From: Candidatus Roizmanbacteria bacterium
Lineage (GTDB): Bacteria; Patescibacteriota; Microgenomatia; UBA1406; GWC2-37-13
Length of the DNA: 12,390 bases
Assembly (NCBI GenBank): GCA_013334845.1
Contig: JAAXWV010000019.1
Span: forward strand, 1 to 12,390
Reading direction: 5' to 3'
The translations under genes and the position numbers were made by a program. How positions within the stretch are numbered: position 1 is the first letter of the stretch; each line of letters starts with the position of its first letter. Positions 1 to 8,431 of the stretch are shown one piece after another. The notes under the pieces are model-generated. The model saw nothing but the letters and a program-made list of their open reading frames with translations, made no database searches and had not been told where the DNA came from.

Positions 1-1
1 C

Positions 2-1108
2 AAAAATGAATTTCTCGAGAGTCTTAATAGTTTACAAAATATCACTAATAAAAAAGGCACGTTGGCTATTATATCAAATGTTTTAATTGAATCCTTGTCT
101 GGAGGAATACTTCTCACAGCCACTGATTTAGAAGTGGGTTTGCAACTCTTTGTTCCTGCAGAAATATACAGTGAAGGATCTTTAACACTACCTTCAAAAA
201 AAATTTTTGAAATAGTTCGAGAATCAGGATCTGATTCTATTTACATAGAAGAGATGGAAAACAGTTGGGTAATAATTAAAGCAGGATTAAGTACATACAA
301 CCTGGCTGGCATGTCAAGCAGTGAGTTTCCAGAGTTTCCCGAATATCAACAAGACAATTTTATATCTTTAGAATGTCATTATTTTCTCGATCTTATTGAA
401 AAATGTATATTTTCAATTGCTAATGAACAAGAGAATATTTACTCACTGACCTCGGTTCTTTTTGAAAAAGAACAAATTGATAATAAATATTATTTGAGAA
501 TGGTATCTTCCGATGGGCATAGACTTTCAATAATGCAAAAGGAAGTGTTATGCAACCTTGATAAAATGGAATTGGCCGGGGTTACACTTATACCTAAAAA
601 AGGTTTACAAGAATGGAAAAAATTTTGTGAAAACAGAGATAGTATTGATATTTCATTTGAGAAAAAACAGCTAGTTCTCCGAGATAGAAAGGCAATTATG
701 GTTATACGTCTTAAACACGGCGAATTTCCACAATACACTGCAATTATTAATGCAGTTGAATTAACAAATTGTTTGAAAATTAAAAGAGTTCCATTTTTAG
801 ATTCATTAAAGAGAATTAATATTTTCACTGAAGACATATTTCATACAATTCAATTGAAAATAGAAAAAAATCAAATGGTTCTCTCATCGCAAAATGCAGA
901 TCTCGGCAATGCTAAAGACGAGCTGTCTATAACATATGATGGTCAACCCTTAACTCTAGGTTTTAATTGTCGATATTTTATTGAAGCACTTCAAGTTATG
1001 GATTGTGAAACTGTTGAGGCCTATATTAATTCAAACAGTAGCCCTTGTCTGATGAAATCAGATGAAGATCAAGGTTTTATTAGTATAATTATGCCAATGC
1101 AATTATAA
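2..1108 (+). CDS. dnaN: DNA polymerase III beta subunit (sliding clamp), 5' end missing
   Basis: DnaN forms a ring-shaped dimer around DNA that tethers the replicative polymerase and many repair proteins. The reading frame is open from base 2, and translation upstream of the first apparent start (TTG at 62) gives KNEFLESLNSLQNITNKKGT, which matches the normal clamp N-terminus. The TTG is therefore internal and about 8 residues lie before the window. About 368 residues are visible, close to the family's usual 366-375. Recognisable pieces are ATDLEVGL near the N-terminus, the SSDGHRLS motif in the middle (clamp consensus T/S-DGHRL), and the ending IIMPMQL, which resembles the conserved C-terminal MPMRL involved in binding clamp partners. 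gyrB follows after 39 bases with no recF between. No frameshift is seen. Identity is secure; only the 5' end is absent. Confidence 0.96.
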   Translation, partial: KNEFLESLNSLQNITNKKGTLAIISNVLIESLSGGILLTATDLEVGLQLFVPAEIYSEGSLTLPSKKIFEIVRESGSDSIYIEEMENSWVIIKAGLSTYNLAGMSSSEFPEFPEYQQDNFISLECHYFLDLIEKCIFSIANEQENIYSLTSVLFEKEQIDNKYYLRMVSSDGHRLSIMQKEVLCNLDKMELAGVTLIPKKGLQEWKKFCENRDSIDISFEKKQLVLRDRKAIMVIRLKHGEFPQYTAIINAVELTNCLKIKRVPFLDSLKRINIFTEDIFHTIQLKIEKNQMVLSSQNADLGNAKDELSITYDGQPLTLGFNCRYFIEALQVMDCETVEAYINSNSSPCLMKSDEDQGFISIIMPMQL

Positions 1109-1134
1109 GCTGGCTTGGCATTAATAAATTTAAA

Positions 1135-1139
1135 AAAGG
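1135..1139 (+). promoter_or_regulatory. Shine-Dalgarno of gyrB
   Basis: AAAGG lies 8 bases before a GTG codon at 1148. The spacing supports GTG as the gyrB start, in a short AT-rich gap after the dnaN stop. Confidence 0.6.
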
Positions 1140-1147
1140 TATAGAGT

Positions 1148-3562
1148 GTGACTGAGAATAGCAATAATTACGGTGCTGAGCAAATTCAGGTATTAGATGG
1201 TCTTGAGGCAGTAAGAAAGCGACCATCCATGTATATTGGCAACACTTCAGAAGAGGGTTTACATCACCTCATTTGGGAAATTGTAGATAATAGCATTGAT
1301 GAGGCCCTCGCCGGTTACTGCACCAGGATAAGAGTAACTATTCATGAGGGTAATGTTGTCTCAGTAGAGGATGATGGTCGTGGTATTCCTATTGAAAAGC
1401 ATCCCACCGAGAATATGACAGCTCTTGAGCTGGTAATGACAACACTTCATGCAGGTGGGAAATTTGATCATGAAAGTTACAAGGTTTCCGGTGGATTACA
1501 TGGTGTCGGTGTTTCTGTTGTAAATGCATTGTCAATAGAATTGACTGCCGAGATTAGACGAAACGGCAAAGTTTACCGCCAAACATATGCCTATGGGGCC
1601 AAATCAAGCGAACTCGAGATTATAGGTGAGTGTGAGAGAACTGGAACGAAAATATCATTTAAGGCAGATCCAGAAATTTTTACTGAAACAACTGTATATA
1701 TTTATGAAACTGTAAAAAGTCGCTTGCGTGAACTGAGTTATTTAAATAAGGATTTACGTATTTATTTGAAGGATGAAAGAAGTGGTGAGGAGGACAAATT
1801 TCATGCCTCGGGTGGATTGGTATCCTATGTTGAATATCTCAATAGAAACAGAACGCCAATTTTTGATGAGCCTATATACATTAATGGATTAAAAGACAAT
1901 GTCGAAGTTGAGATAGCTCTCCAACATTTTGATGGATACTCCGAAAGGTTGTTTTCCTTTGTAAATAATATAAACACACGTGAAGGTGGTAGTCATGTTG
2001 CAGGGTTTAGATCGGCGTTAACAAAATGCATAAATAAATATGCAAGCGATGACATGATACCCAAAAATATGCGCGAGAAAATGGGAGGGGATGATGTTAG
2101 AGAAGGTTTGACCTGTGTTATTTCTGTGAAAGTACCTAACCCGCAATTTGAAGGACAGACCAAAACGAAACTTGGAAATAGTGAAGTAAAATCAATAGTT
2201 GAGTCTGTTTGTACGGAAAAATTAACACTTTTTTTGGAACAAAACCCTGGCATTGCTAAAAAAATTCTCGCAAAGGTGGTTGATGCGGCGAGAGCTAGAG
2301 AGGCTGCTAAAAGAGCAAGAGACTTGTCACGGAAAAAAGGATCGACAAGTCTCCTTATGGCTGGAAAGCTCGCCGAATGTCAGGAAAAGGATCCTTCTAA
2401 ACGCGAAATATTTATTGTTGAAGGTGATTCTGCCGGTGGATCTGCGAAGCAAGGCAGAGATAGATCCAATCAAGCTATTTTACCACTGAGAGGTAAAATA
2501 CTTAATGTTGAAAAAGCCAGGTTTGACAGAATTCTCTCAAGCGAAGAAATAAAACATCTCATAGGTGCACTTGGTTGCGGTATTGGAAAAGATGAGTTTG
2601 ATATCGAAAAATTAAGATATCATAAAATAATCATTATGACCGATGCGGATGTTGATGGAGCACACATACGTACTCTTCTTCTCACATTTTTCTATAGGCA
2701 AATGTTACCATTAGTAGAACAGGGATTTGTTTATATAGGTCAACCCCCCCTTTATCGATTAGGAAAAGGAAAAAAGGAAAACTATTTTCAGGAAGAGAGT
2801 CAACTCAACAGTTTTCTTTTTACGCAAGCCAGTGAAGTAATGAAGGTAAAAATAATTGGCGACGAACAGGCAACTATTGAAGATGCAATGTTTGTGCAAA
2901 TACTCGAAAAATTAAGCATATATCAGCGTATCACAGCCTTTATGAATCGAATGAACATATGGGAAGATATGCTATATTTTCTTCTAGAAAACGGTATTAA
3001 ATCAGCTGATCAGTTTAAAGATGAAATTTTTGTCAATCAACTTAGAAATAAACTTTCAGAAGAAAAGCTCGTTATAGGTAACCTGCGTTCTTGTCGATGG
3101 CGTCCTGATTGTTATGAAGTGGATGTGGCATTGCGAGGCAAGGTTCAGATAATGATGACTCTCGGTCCACATATTCCTCTAATTAGTGAGTATCGAACCG
3201 CACTTACATTGTTTGGCTCAATAAAGACCTATCTTAGATCTGAATATAAGATTGTTTACGGCACAAAGACAGGTCAAGAAAAGATAATTACAGCATCGGA
3301 CTGGTCAAGCATGCTCAAAATAGTAAGGGAAGAGTCTTTTAAGGGCAGTCACCTGCAGAGATATAAGGGCTTGGGCGAAATGAATCCCGAACAACTGTGG
3401 GACACAACGATGAACCCGGAAAACAGAACCCTCATGCAGGTTACCATAGATGATGCTGAACAAGCTGACGATATTTTTACAACCCTCATGGGTGATAAAG
3501 TCGAACCACGTCGAGAGTTTATTCAAACTCACGCCCTTGAAATCACCGATTTGGATATTTAA
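1148..3562 (+). CDS. gyrB: DNA gyrase subunit B
   Basis: GyrB is the ATPase subunit of gyrase, which introduces negative supercoils as an A2B2 complex. The 804-residue product has the GHKL ATPase domain first: EIVDNSIDEA with the catalytic base Glu44, DDGRGIP at 75-81 for adenine binding, and GGLHGVG near 115-121 for the ATP lid. The TOPRIM domain follows, with EGDSAGG at 425-431 and the metal-binding DADVDG at 499-504. Between about 545 and 730 lies the extra domain found in E. coli-type long GyrB, and the C-terminus has QRYKGLGEMNPEQLW, which contacts GyrA. Arg144 in YRQTYAYG appears to correspond to E. coli Arg136, the coumarin-contact residue. The GTG start is chosen for its Shine-Dalgarno and the normal N-terminus. 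gyrA follows after 47 bases with no terminator. Confidence 0.98.
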   Translation: MTENSNNYGAEQIQVLDGLEAVRKRPSMYIGNTSEEGLHHLIWEIVDNSIDEALAGYCTRIRVTIHEGNVVSVEDDGRGIPIEKHPTENMTALELVMTTLHAGGKFDHESYKVSGGLHGVGVSVVNALSIELTAEIRRNGKVYRQTYAYGAKSSELEIIGECERTGTKISFKADPEIFTETTVYIYETVKSRLRELSYLNKDLRIYLKDERSGEEDKFHASGGLVSYVEYLNRNRTPIFDEPIYINGLKDNVEVEIALQHFDGYSERLFSFVNNINTREGGSHVAGFRSALTKCINKYASDDMIPKNMREKMGGDDVREGLTCVISVKVPNPQFEGQTKTKLGNSEVKSIVESVCTEKLTLFLEQNPGIAKKILAKVVDAARAREAAKRARDLSRKKGSTSLLMAGKLAECQEKDPSKREIFIVEGDSAGGSAKQGRDRSNQAILPLRGKILNVEKARFDRILSSEEIKHLIGALGCGIGKDEFDIEKLRYHKIIIMTDADVDGAHIRTLLLTFFYRQMLPLVEQGFVYIGQPPLYRLGKGKKENYFQEESQLNSFLFTQASEVMKVKIIGDEQATIEDAMFVQILEKLSIYQRITAFMNRMNIWEDMLYFLLENGIKSADQFKDEIFVNQLRNKLSEEKLVIGNLRSCRWRPDCYEVDVALRGKVQIMMTLGPHIPLISEYRTALTLFGSIKTYLRSEYKIVYGTKTGQEKIITASDWSSMLKIVREESFKGSHLQRYKGLGEMNPEQLWDTTMNPENRTLMQVTIDDAEQADDIFTTLMGDKVEPRREFIQTHALEITDLDI

Positions 3563-3609
3563 TGATTACCTTGAAAAATAAGTTTTAATCTCAAAGCAGA
3601 TTCTCTCAT

Positions 3610-6147
3610 ATGATTAATGATACCCCTCAAAAAGAAGAAATCTTTCCAACTGTTTCTATAGAAAAAGAACTCCAAAAATCCTATCTGGAATATGCAATGA
3701 GCGTCATAATTGGACGCGCTCTGCCTGATGTAAGAGATGGATTAAAACCGGTTCATAGAAGGGCTTTATATGCCATGCGAGAGCTTGGAGTCCAGTATAA
3801 TCGTCCCTATGTAAAGTCCGCTAGAATTGTCGGCGATGTAATTGGTAAATTTCATCCGCACGGAGATACTGCAGCATATGACACCATAGTCCGTATGGCG
3901 CAAAACTTTTCGATGCGTTATCCGCTTGTCGACGGTCAGGGAAACTTCGGTTCATTGGATGGAGATTCCCCTGCTGCGATGCGATATACAGAAGCACGCA
4001 TGACAAAAATCGACAGGGAAATTGTTGATGATCTCGATAAAGAAACCGTTGATTGGGTTCCCAATTACGACAATTCACTCCTTGAACCATCGGTAATGCC
4101 AAGTAAGATACCAAATTTGCTTATTAATGGATCTTCGGGTATTGCGGTTGGTATGGCCACGAACATACCCCCACACAATATAAAGGAGGTTATCAGCGCT
4201 CTTATTGCTCTTATCGAGGATCCCAATCTCACAGTTTACCAGATTATATCATTGATCTCGGGACCAGATTTTCCAACCGGCGGACAAATCTGCGGACGTG
4301 CCGGAATCAGAGAAGCATATGAAACAGGAAAGGGAATTATTGTAATTCGTGCTCTTACCCATATCGAAAAGATAAAAGAAGGCAAGAGAGAGGCTATCAT
4401 TATTACAGAAATTCCTTATCAGGTAAACAAAGCGACTTTGGTCGAAAAAATAGCTGAACTCGTAAAAGATAAAAAGATATCTTCTATTTCAGAAGTTCGC
4501 GATGAATCCGACAGGCACGGACTAAGAGTGGTTATAGAGCTGAAAAAGGATGAAGTGAGCGATATCGTCCTCAATCAACTCTATACAATGACTCAAATGC
4601 AAAAATCCTTTGGCATAATTTTGCTGGCAATTGTCAATAATCGGCCAGAAATTCTTAATATTAAACAGACTCTAGAGTATTTTATTCTTCATCGAAAGGT
4701 GGTTGTCTACAGGAGGACCACCTTTGAATTAAAAAAGGCAGAAGAAAAGGCTCATATTCTACAGGGTTTGAACATTGCAGTGAGTAATATTGATGATGTT
4801 GTTTCCTTAATTAAGGGTTCTAAAAATCCTGCGGAAGCAAAGGAACAACTCATTAAGATATACAACCTGAGCGATATTCAAGCTCAAACCATTCTTGACA
4901 TGCGTCTGCAAAGGCTCACTGGTCTTGAAAGGGACAAAATAATTAATGATTACCATGAAATTTTGGTCGAAATAGAAAGACTACGCAAGATTCTCAATGA
5001 TGAGTCTCTTATCATGCAAATAGTAAAAGATGAGTTCGTTGAAATAATAGAACAATACGGTGACGAGCGAAGAACGGAAATTATCGACGCTACAGATGAG
5101 ATCCTTCCGGAAGACCTTATAGCTCCAGAAGATATGGCTGTCACTATTACTCATTCCGGCTATATAAAAAGAAATCCAGTTTCTTTGTACAGATCACAGC
5201 ATAGAGGGGGCAAAGGCGTAACCGGCGTTAAAAACATTGAAGAAGATTTTGTGTCAAATCTGTATGTTGCGTCAACACTCGACACATTTTTGTTCTTCAC
5301 GAATCACGGTAAGGTTTTTTGGAGAAAAGTGTATCAATTACCACTTGCCGGCAGAACCGCTCGCGGAAAAGCTATTGTTAATCTGCTCAATCTTGCCGAT
5401 GATGAAAAACTCGCAGCTATTCTTCCTATAAGTAGTTTCGATGATGAGTCTAACAAAAAAACCATTCTCATGGTCACAAAATATGGAAGAATAAAAAAGA
5501 CAAGCCTCAAGGAATTTAATAAGCCTCTTCGCAAAGGTAAAAGAGCCCTCACCATTAACGAAGGAGATGAAATAATTGCTGCTCATGTCCTGACCGGTAG
5601 AGATACTGTTTTACTAGTAACCAAAAAAGGAATGTGTATTCATTTCGAAGAGACAGATCTCAGAATTATGGGCAGAACGGCTGCTGGTGTTCGAGGCATA
5701 ACATTAGGACATGATGATATCGTTGTAAGCGCTATCGTCATTAATTCGAACAACTCAATTCTCATAGCAACAGAAAACGGTTACGGCAAACGAAGCCCAA
5801 TAGAAGAGTACAGGCTTCAAAAAAGAGGTGGAAAAGGTGTTATAGGTATAAAGAAAAGCCTGCGCAACGGCAATGTCATAGCAGCGAAACAAGTAGATGA
5901 TGAGGAGCAAGTCATTCTCATAGCTGATTCTGGAAAAATGATAAGAATGGACCTTGGATCGGTTCGCATTATTGGAAGAAGCACTCAAGGAGTTACGCTC
6001 ATAAATCTTGAAGATAATGAAAAGCTCGTAGGAATGGACAGCGTTGCTAAAGAAAGAAGTGACGAAATTGAAGAGGATTTTCTCAGTGACGAAATTGATG
6101 AGAATGGACCTCCTGCAGAAAGCGGAGAACCAGGCATCGATGAATAA
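3610..6147 (+). CDS. gyrA: DNA gyrase subunit A
   Basis: GyrA cuts and rejoins DNA and wraps it for supercoiling. The product has 845 residues. The winged-helix breakage domain carries the catalytic tyrosine Tyr126 in AAMRYTEAR. The quinolone-determining region reads HPHGDTAAYDT at 82-92, with Thr87 at the position of E. coli Ser83 and Asp91 at that of Asp87. The coiled-coil tower follows (about 340-500). The C-terminal beta-pinwheel has a GyrA box QHRGGKG at 530-536, which defines gyrase as opposed to topoisomerase IV, plus a second box-like QKRGGKG at 737-743. The tail is acidic and contains a short duplication. No clear Shine-Dalgarno is seen before ATG 3610; the start is set by the conserved N-terminus (LQKSYLEYAMSVIIGRALPD). 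The stop overlaps the gpsA start by 8 bases, suggesting coupled translation. Confidence 0.98.
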   Translation: MINDTPQKEEIFPTVSIEKELQKSYLEYAMSVIIGRALPDVRDGLKPVHRRALYAMRELGVQYNRPYVKSARIVGDVIGKFHPHGDTAAYDTIVRMAQNFSMRYPLVDGQGNFGSLDGDSPAAMRYTEARMTKIDREIVDDLDKETVDWVPNYDNSLLEPSVMPSKIPNLLINGSSGIAVGMATNIPPHNIKEVISALIALIEDPNLTVYQIISLISGPDFPTGGQICGRAGIREAYETGKGIIVIRALTHIEKIKEGKREAIIITEIPYQVNKATLVEKIAELVKDKKISSISEVRDESDRHGLRVVIELKKDEVSDIVLNQLYTMTQMQKSFGIILLAIVNNRPEILNIKQTLEYFILHRKVVVYRRTTFELKKAEEKAHILQGLNIAVSNIDDVVSLIKGSKNPAEAKEQLIKIYNLSDIQAQTILDMRLQRLTGLERDKIINDYHEILVEIERLRKILNDESLIMQIVKDEFVEIIEQYGDERRTEIIDATDEILPEDLIAPEDMAVTITHSGYIKRNPVSLYRSQHRGGKGVTGVKNIEEDFVSNLYVASTLDTFLFFTNHGKVFWRKVYQLPLAGRTARGKAIVNLLNLADDEKLAAILPISSFDDESNKKTILMVTKYGRIKKTSLKEFNKPLRKGKRALTINEGDEIIAAHVLTGRDTVLLVTKKGMCIHFEETDLRIMGRTAAGVRGITLGHDDIVVSAIVINSNNSILIATENGYGKRSPIEEYRLQKRGGKGVIGIKKSLRNGNVIAAKQVDDEEQVILIADSGKMIRMDLGSVRIIGRSTQGVTLINLEDNEKLVGMDSVAKERSDEIEEDFLSDEIDENGPPAESGEPGIDE
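6058..6098 (+). repeat. 14-bp direct repeat, 27-base period, in the gyrA acidic tail
   Basis: AGTGACGAAATTGA occurs at 6058-6071 and again at 6085-6098. The period of 27 bases is nine codons, so the encoded peptide repeats in frame as SDEIEEDFL / SDEIDENGP. Identity continues past the 14 bases with two mismatches (19 of 21 bases match). It looks like an old in-frame slippage duplication in an unstructured tail. Confidence 0.7.
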
Positions 6148-7159
6148 TTCTTCAAATATAGCTGTTATTGGCTCTGGATCTTGGGGTACAGCTCTCGCCA
6201 TACTCTTATCCCGAAACGGACACAAAGTTAATCTTTGGGGGCATAAAAAGGAGCACGTTGATCAGCTTGTTATAGATCGCGAAAACAAAAAATATCTTCC
6301 CGGGTTTGGTTTTCCCGGCAACCTTTCACCATTAAATGATCTCAAAAAAGCAGTTGAAGATTCTGATGTGGTTCTGATGGTGGTCCCTTCCCATGCATTT
6401 AGAGAAATATTTACAAAGCTATGTCCTTTTCTCCCCACTAAAAGTTACATTCTCTCGGCTGTCAAAGGTATTGAAAACGACACGCTCGCAACCATGACAA
6501 TGGTTGTGGAAGAGGTTCTATCAGAATGTAAAGCTGAAAGTAAAACTCAAGAAATAGGTGTGTTATCAGGACCCTCCTTTGCAAAAGAAGTTGCTCTACG
6601 CATGCCCACAGCGGTGACAATCGGTTTCAAAAGGATAGAGGCTGCAATTGATGTGCAAAAAATATTTGTAAACGAGTATTTCAGGGTTTATGCAAGCAGT
6701 GATGTTATTGGCATAGAATTATGTGCAGCTTTAAAAAACGTAATAGCTATAGCTGCAGGAGTGTGTGAAGGGCTTGGTTACGGGCTTAATACACGAGCAG
6801 CTCTTATAACCAGAGGACTTGCGGAAATGAGGCGGTTCGGGAAAACGCTTAACGCTGAAGATGTAACATTTTCTGGACTGAGCGGTATAGGAGATCTTAT
6901 ACTCACCTGCACTGGCGATCTAAGCAGGAACAGAACGGTAGGTATAAAGCTTGGTAAAGGACAAAAAATAAAGCAAATTGTCGAAGAAATGAGCATGGTT
7001 GCTGAAGGAATTAAAACAACCAAGTCAGTGTATGATTTAGCAGCAAAACTCGCTATTGAAATGCCGATATTAGAACAAGTCTATAAAATCATTTACCAAA
7101 ACAAAGAATGTTCTCTGGCTGTTCGTGACCTGCTGAGCAGAGAATTAAAGGTAGAATAG
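6140..7159 (+). CDS. gpsA: Glycerol-3-phosphate dehydrogenase [NAD(P)+]
   Basis: GpsA reduces dihydroxyacetone phosphate to sn-glycerol 3-phosphate, the backbone precursor of phospholipids, in the cytoplasm. The 339-residue product has the Rossmann NAD(P)-binding loop GSGSWGTALA at 11-20, the substrate-binding motif AVKGIE around Lys109, SGPSFAKEV at 143-151, the catalytic lysine region ALKNVIAIAAG (Lys199), NTRAALITRG at 217-226 and the C-terminal MVAEGIKTT. The frame stays open upstream into gyrA, but ATG 6140 gives the standard N-terminus a few residues before the dinucleotide-binding strand and the usual family length; a GGAG lies 12 bases and an AGG 5 bases upstream. It overlaps the gyrA stop by 8 bases. 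Its 3' end faces rdgB with 5 bases between stops and no visible terminator. Identification is firm. Confidence 0.96.
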   Translation: MNNSSNIAVIGSGSWGTALAILLSRNGHKVNLWGHKKEHVDQLVIDRENKKYLPGFGFPGNLSPLNDLKKAVEDSDVVLMVVPSHAFREIFTKLCPFLPTKSYILSAVKGIENDTLATMTMVVEEVLSECKAESKTQEIGVLSGPSFAKEVALRMPTAVTIGFKRIEAAIDVQKIFVNEYFRVYASSDVIGIELCAALKNVIAIAAGVCEGLGYGLNTRAALITRGLAEMRRFGKTLNAEDVTFSGLSGIGDLILTCTGDLSRNRTVGIKLGKGQKIKQIVEEMSMVAEGIKTTKSVYDLAAKLAIEMPILEQVYKIIYQNKECSLAVRDLLSRELKVE

Positions 7160-7164
7160 CTCAA

Positions 7165-7842
7165 CTAAAGCTCATCAGACCAATCTTTACCTAGAAATAC
7201 GCTATGATCCGGCTTTGCCGGTCGCTCCTCGGCCAATCGATTTTCTACCCACTTCTTTATGCTTTCTAGCTCGTTTTTCATCTCCGCAAGAGCTTTTCCT
7301 CTGTGGCTTACCCTGCTCTTCTCTTCCATTGAAAGTTCCGCAAAGGTCTTCCCAAGTTCTTCAAAGTAAAATATGGGATCATAGCCAAAGCCATTGTTTC
7401 CCCTCTTGTCATCAATGATTACCCCATCACATTGGCCAACATAGGTAAGAGCCGGCCCGGAAGGAACTGCCAGAGAAAGAACGCAATGAAAGCGGGCCTT
7501 ACGATTTTTCTCACCAATAAGGGCATTAAGCAGCTTATGACAATTTTCTTCGTCACTCGCATTTTCACCCGAAAATCGTGCAGAATACACACCAGGTTGA
7601 CCGGAAAGGGCCTCAACCGCAAGTCCAGAATCATCAGCCAAGGCGGGGAGCCCTAAAATTTTAGCAGTGTGAAGAGCTTTTTTATAGGCATTCTCTTCAA
7701 AAGTGTCACCATCCTCAATTACTGGTGGTATGGGGCCAAAGGCATCTAGTGAGACTATTTCGATTTCAAGATCTTTAAGAATCTCTTGAAATTCTCTCAA
7801 TTTATTTTTGTTTTTCGTCGCTATAACCAACATTGTGAACAT
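7165..7842 (-). CDS. rdgB: XTP/dITP pyrophosphatase (RdgB/HAM1 family)
   Basis: The enzyme hydrolyses non-canonical purine triphosphates (dITP, ITP, XTP) to monophosphates and pyrophosphate, keeping hypoxanthine and xanthine out of DNA and RNA. From ATG 7842 the product has 225 residues. Family motifs appear in order: LVIATKNKNKL at the N-terminus, DTFEENAYKKA (about 46-56), ADDSGLAV with the catalytic Asp pair near 70-71, PGVYSARFSGE, GFGYDPIF at 151-158 and SHRGKAL at 179-185. The C-terminus runs about 20 residues past the usual family end with a charged stretch. The start is uncertain: TTG 7854, ATG 7842 and ATG 7833 are all in frame and none has a good Shine-Dalgarno; 7833 would give the most typical N-terminus. 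It is the last gene of the - strand run after queH and converges on gpsA. Confidence 0.94.
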   Translation of the reverse strand: MFTMLVIATKNKNKLREFQEILKDLEIEIVSLDAFGPIPPVIEDGDTFEENAYKKALHTAKILGLPALADDSGLAVEALSGQPGVYSARFSGENASDEENCHKLLNALIGEKNRKARFHCVLSLAVPSGPALTYVGQCDGVIIDDKRGNNGFGYDPIFYFEELGKTFAELSMEEKSRVSHRGKALAEMKNELESIKKWVENRLAEERPAKPDHSVFLGKDWSDEL

Positions 7843-7880
7843 GCTGTATACCAAGGTTGAAGTTTATAAAAATACAGGAT

Positions 7881-8426
7881 TTACTTGCCTTTTTTTAGAG
7901 ATTTATCGTAGCGTTCCTGTTCGCTGTAGATACAACCACAATACGGTTGTCTGTACATGTTGAGTTCTTTGGCCTTATCAACTCCTGATTGCCAACCTGC
8001 TCGAAAATCATGGTAAAGAAAGGGGATATTTAGCTGACCTGAAAGTGTATTGCAAAAAGACGTGATGAGCTCATGACGCTGATATCTACTGTAGAGAAGG
8101 GTAGTCGTAAATGCATCAAACCCAAGTTTCTTGGCAACCAGGGCAGTTTTTTCAAGTCTCATGGAGTAGCATATTCCACACCTTTCAGGTTCATGAAAAA
8201 CTGCTTTACGAAGAAAATCAACAAGGCCGTACTGGTTTTCGGTAATAAGGGGAATAGATAAACTTGTGGAGTAATTCTCTAACGCCTCAAGTCGCTTTTT
8301 GAACTCGCGAAAAGGATGGATGTTCGGATTATAAAAAAATGCTGTTACATCAGTGCCGTCATCTTTTAAGAGAGAATAGGGATAGATCAGGCAAGGCGCA
8401 CAACAACAGTGTAGTAACACCTTCAT
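7881..8426 (-). CDS. queH: Epoxyqueuosine reductase QueH
   Basis: QueH removes the epoxide oxygen of epoxyqueuosine in tRNA, the last step of queuosine synthesis, and is the non-cobalamin alternative to QueG. The 181-residue product has the hallmark cysteines: HCCCAPC at 6-12, CGIC at 83-86 and YCGC at 162-165, the ligand set expected for an Fe-S cluster plus an extra iron. FYNPNIHP (31-38), the TTTLLYSRYQ segment (108-116) and the YHDFRAGWQSG stretch (138-148) are also typical of the family (formerly DUF208). Length is slightly short for the family but complete. ATG 8426 is preferred because MKVLLHCCCAPC is the standard N-terminus; an in-frame TTG at 8435 would overlap the upstream stop by 3 bases. 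It follows the sigma-54 activator gene after 5 bases, so the two are probably co-transcribed. Confidence 0.94.
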   Translation of the reverse strand: MKVLLHCCCAPCLIYPYSLLKDDGTDVTAFFYNPNIHPFREFKKRLEALENYSTSLSIPLITENQYGLVDFLRKAVFHEPERCGICYSMRLEKTALVAKKLGFDAFTTTLLYSRYQRHELITSFCNTLSGQLNIPFLYHDFRAGWQSGVDKAKELNMYRQPYCGCIYSEQERYDKSLKKGK

Positions 8427-8431
8427 AATGT

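Noticed and set aside
62..64. TTG as the start of dnaN
   Set aside because: The frame is open back to base 2 and encodes the conserved clamp N-terminus, so the TTG is internal.
1111..1127. TGGCATTAATAAATT-like sequence as a sigma-54 promoter before gyrB
   Set aside because: The -12 half (TTGC) is absent at the required spacing; only a loose -24-like half matches.
5755..6225. A 156-codon open frame on the - strand under the gyrA 3' end
   Set aside because: It is antisense to well-conserved GyrA and GpsA sequence and shows no recognisable protein features.
7209..7221. CCGGC-TTT-GCCGG hairpin as a terminator for gpsA
   Set aside because: It lies inside the rdgB coding region, has only a 5-bp stem and no T-run on either side.
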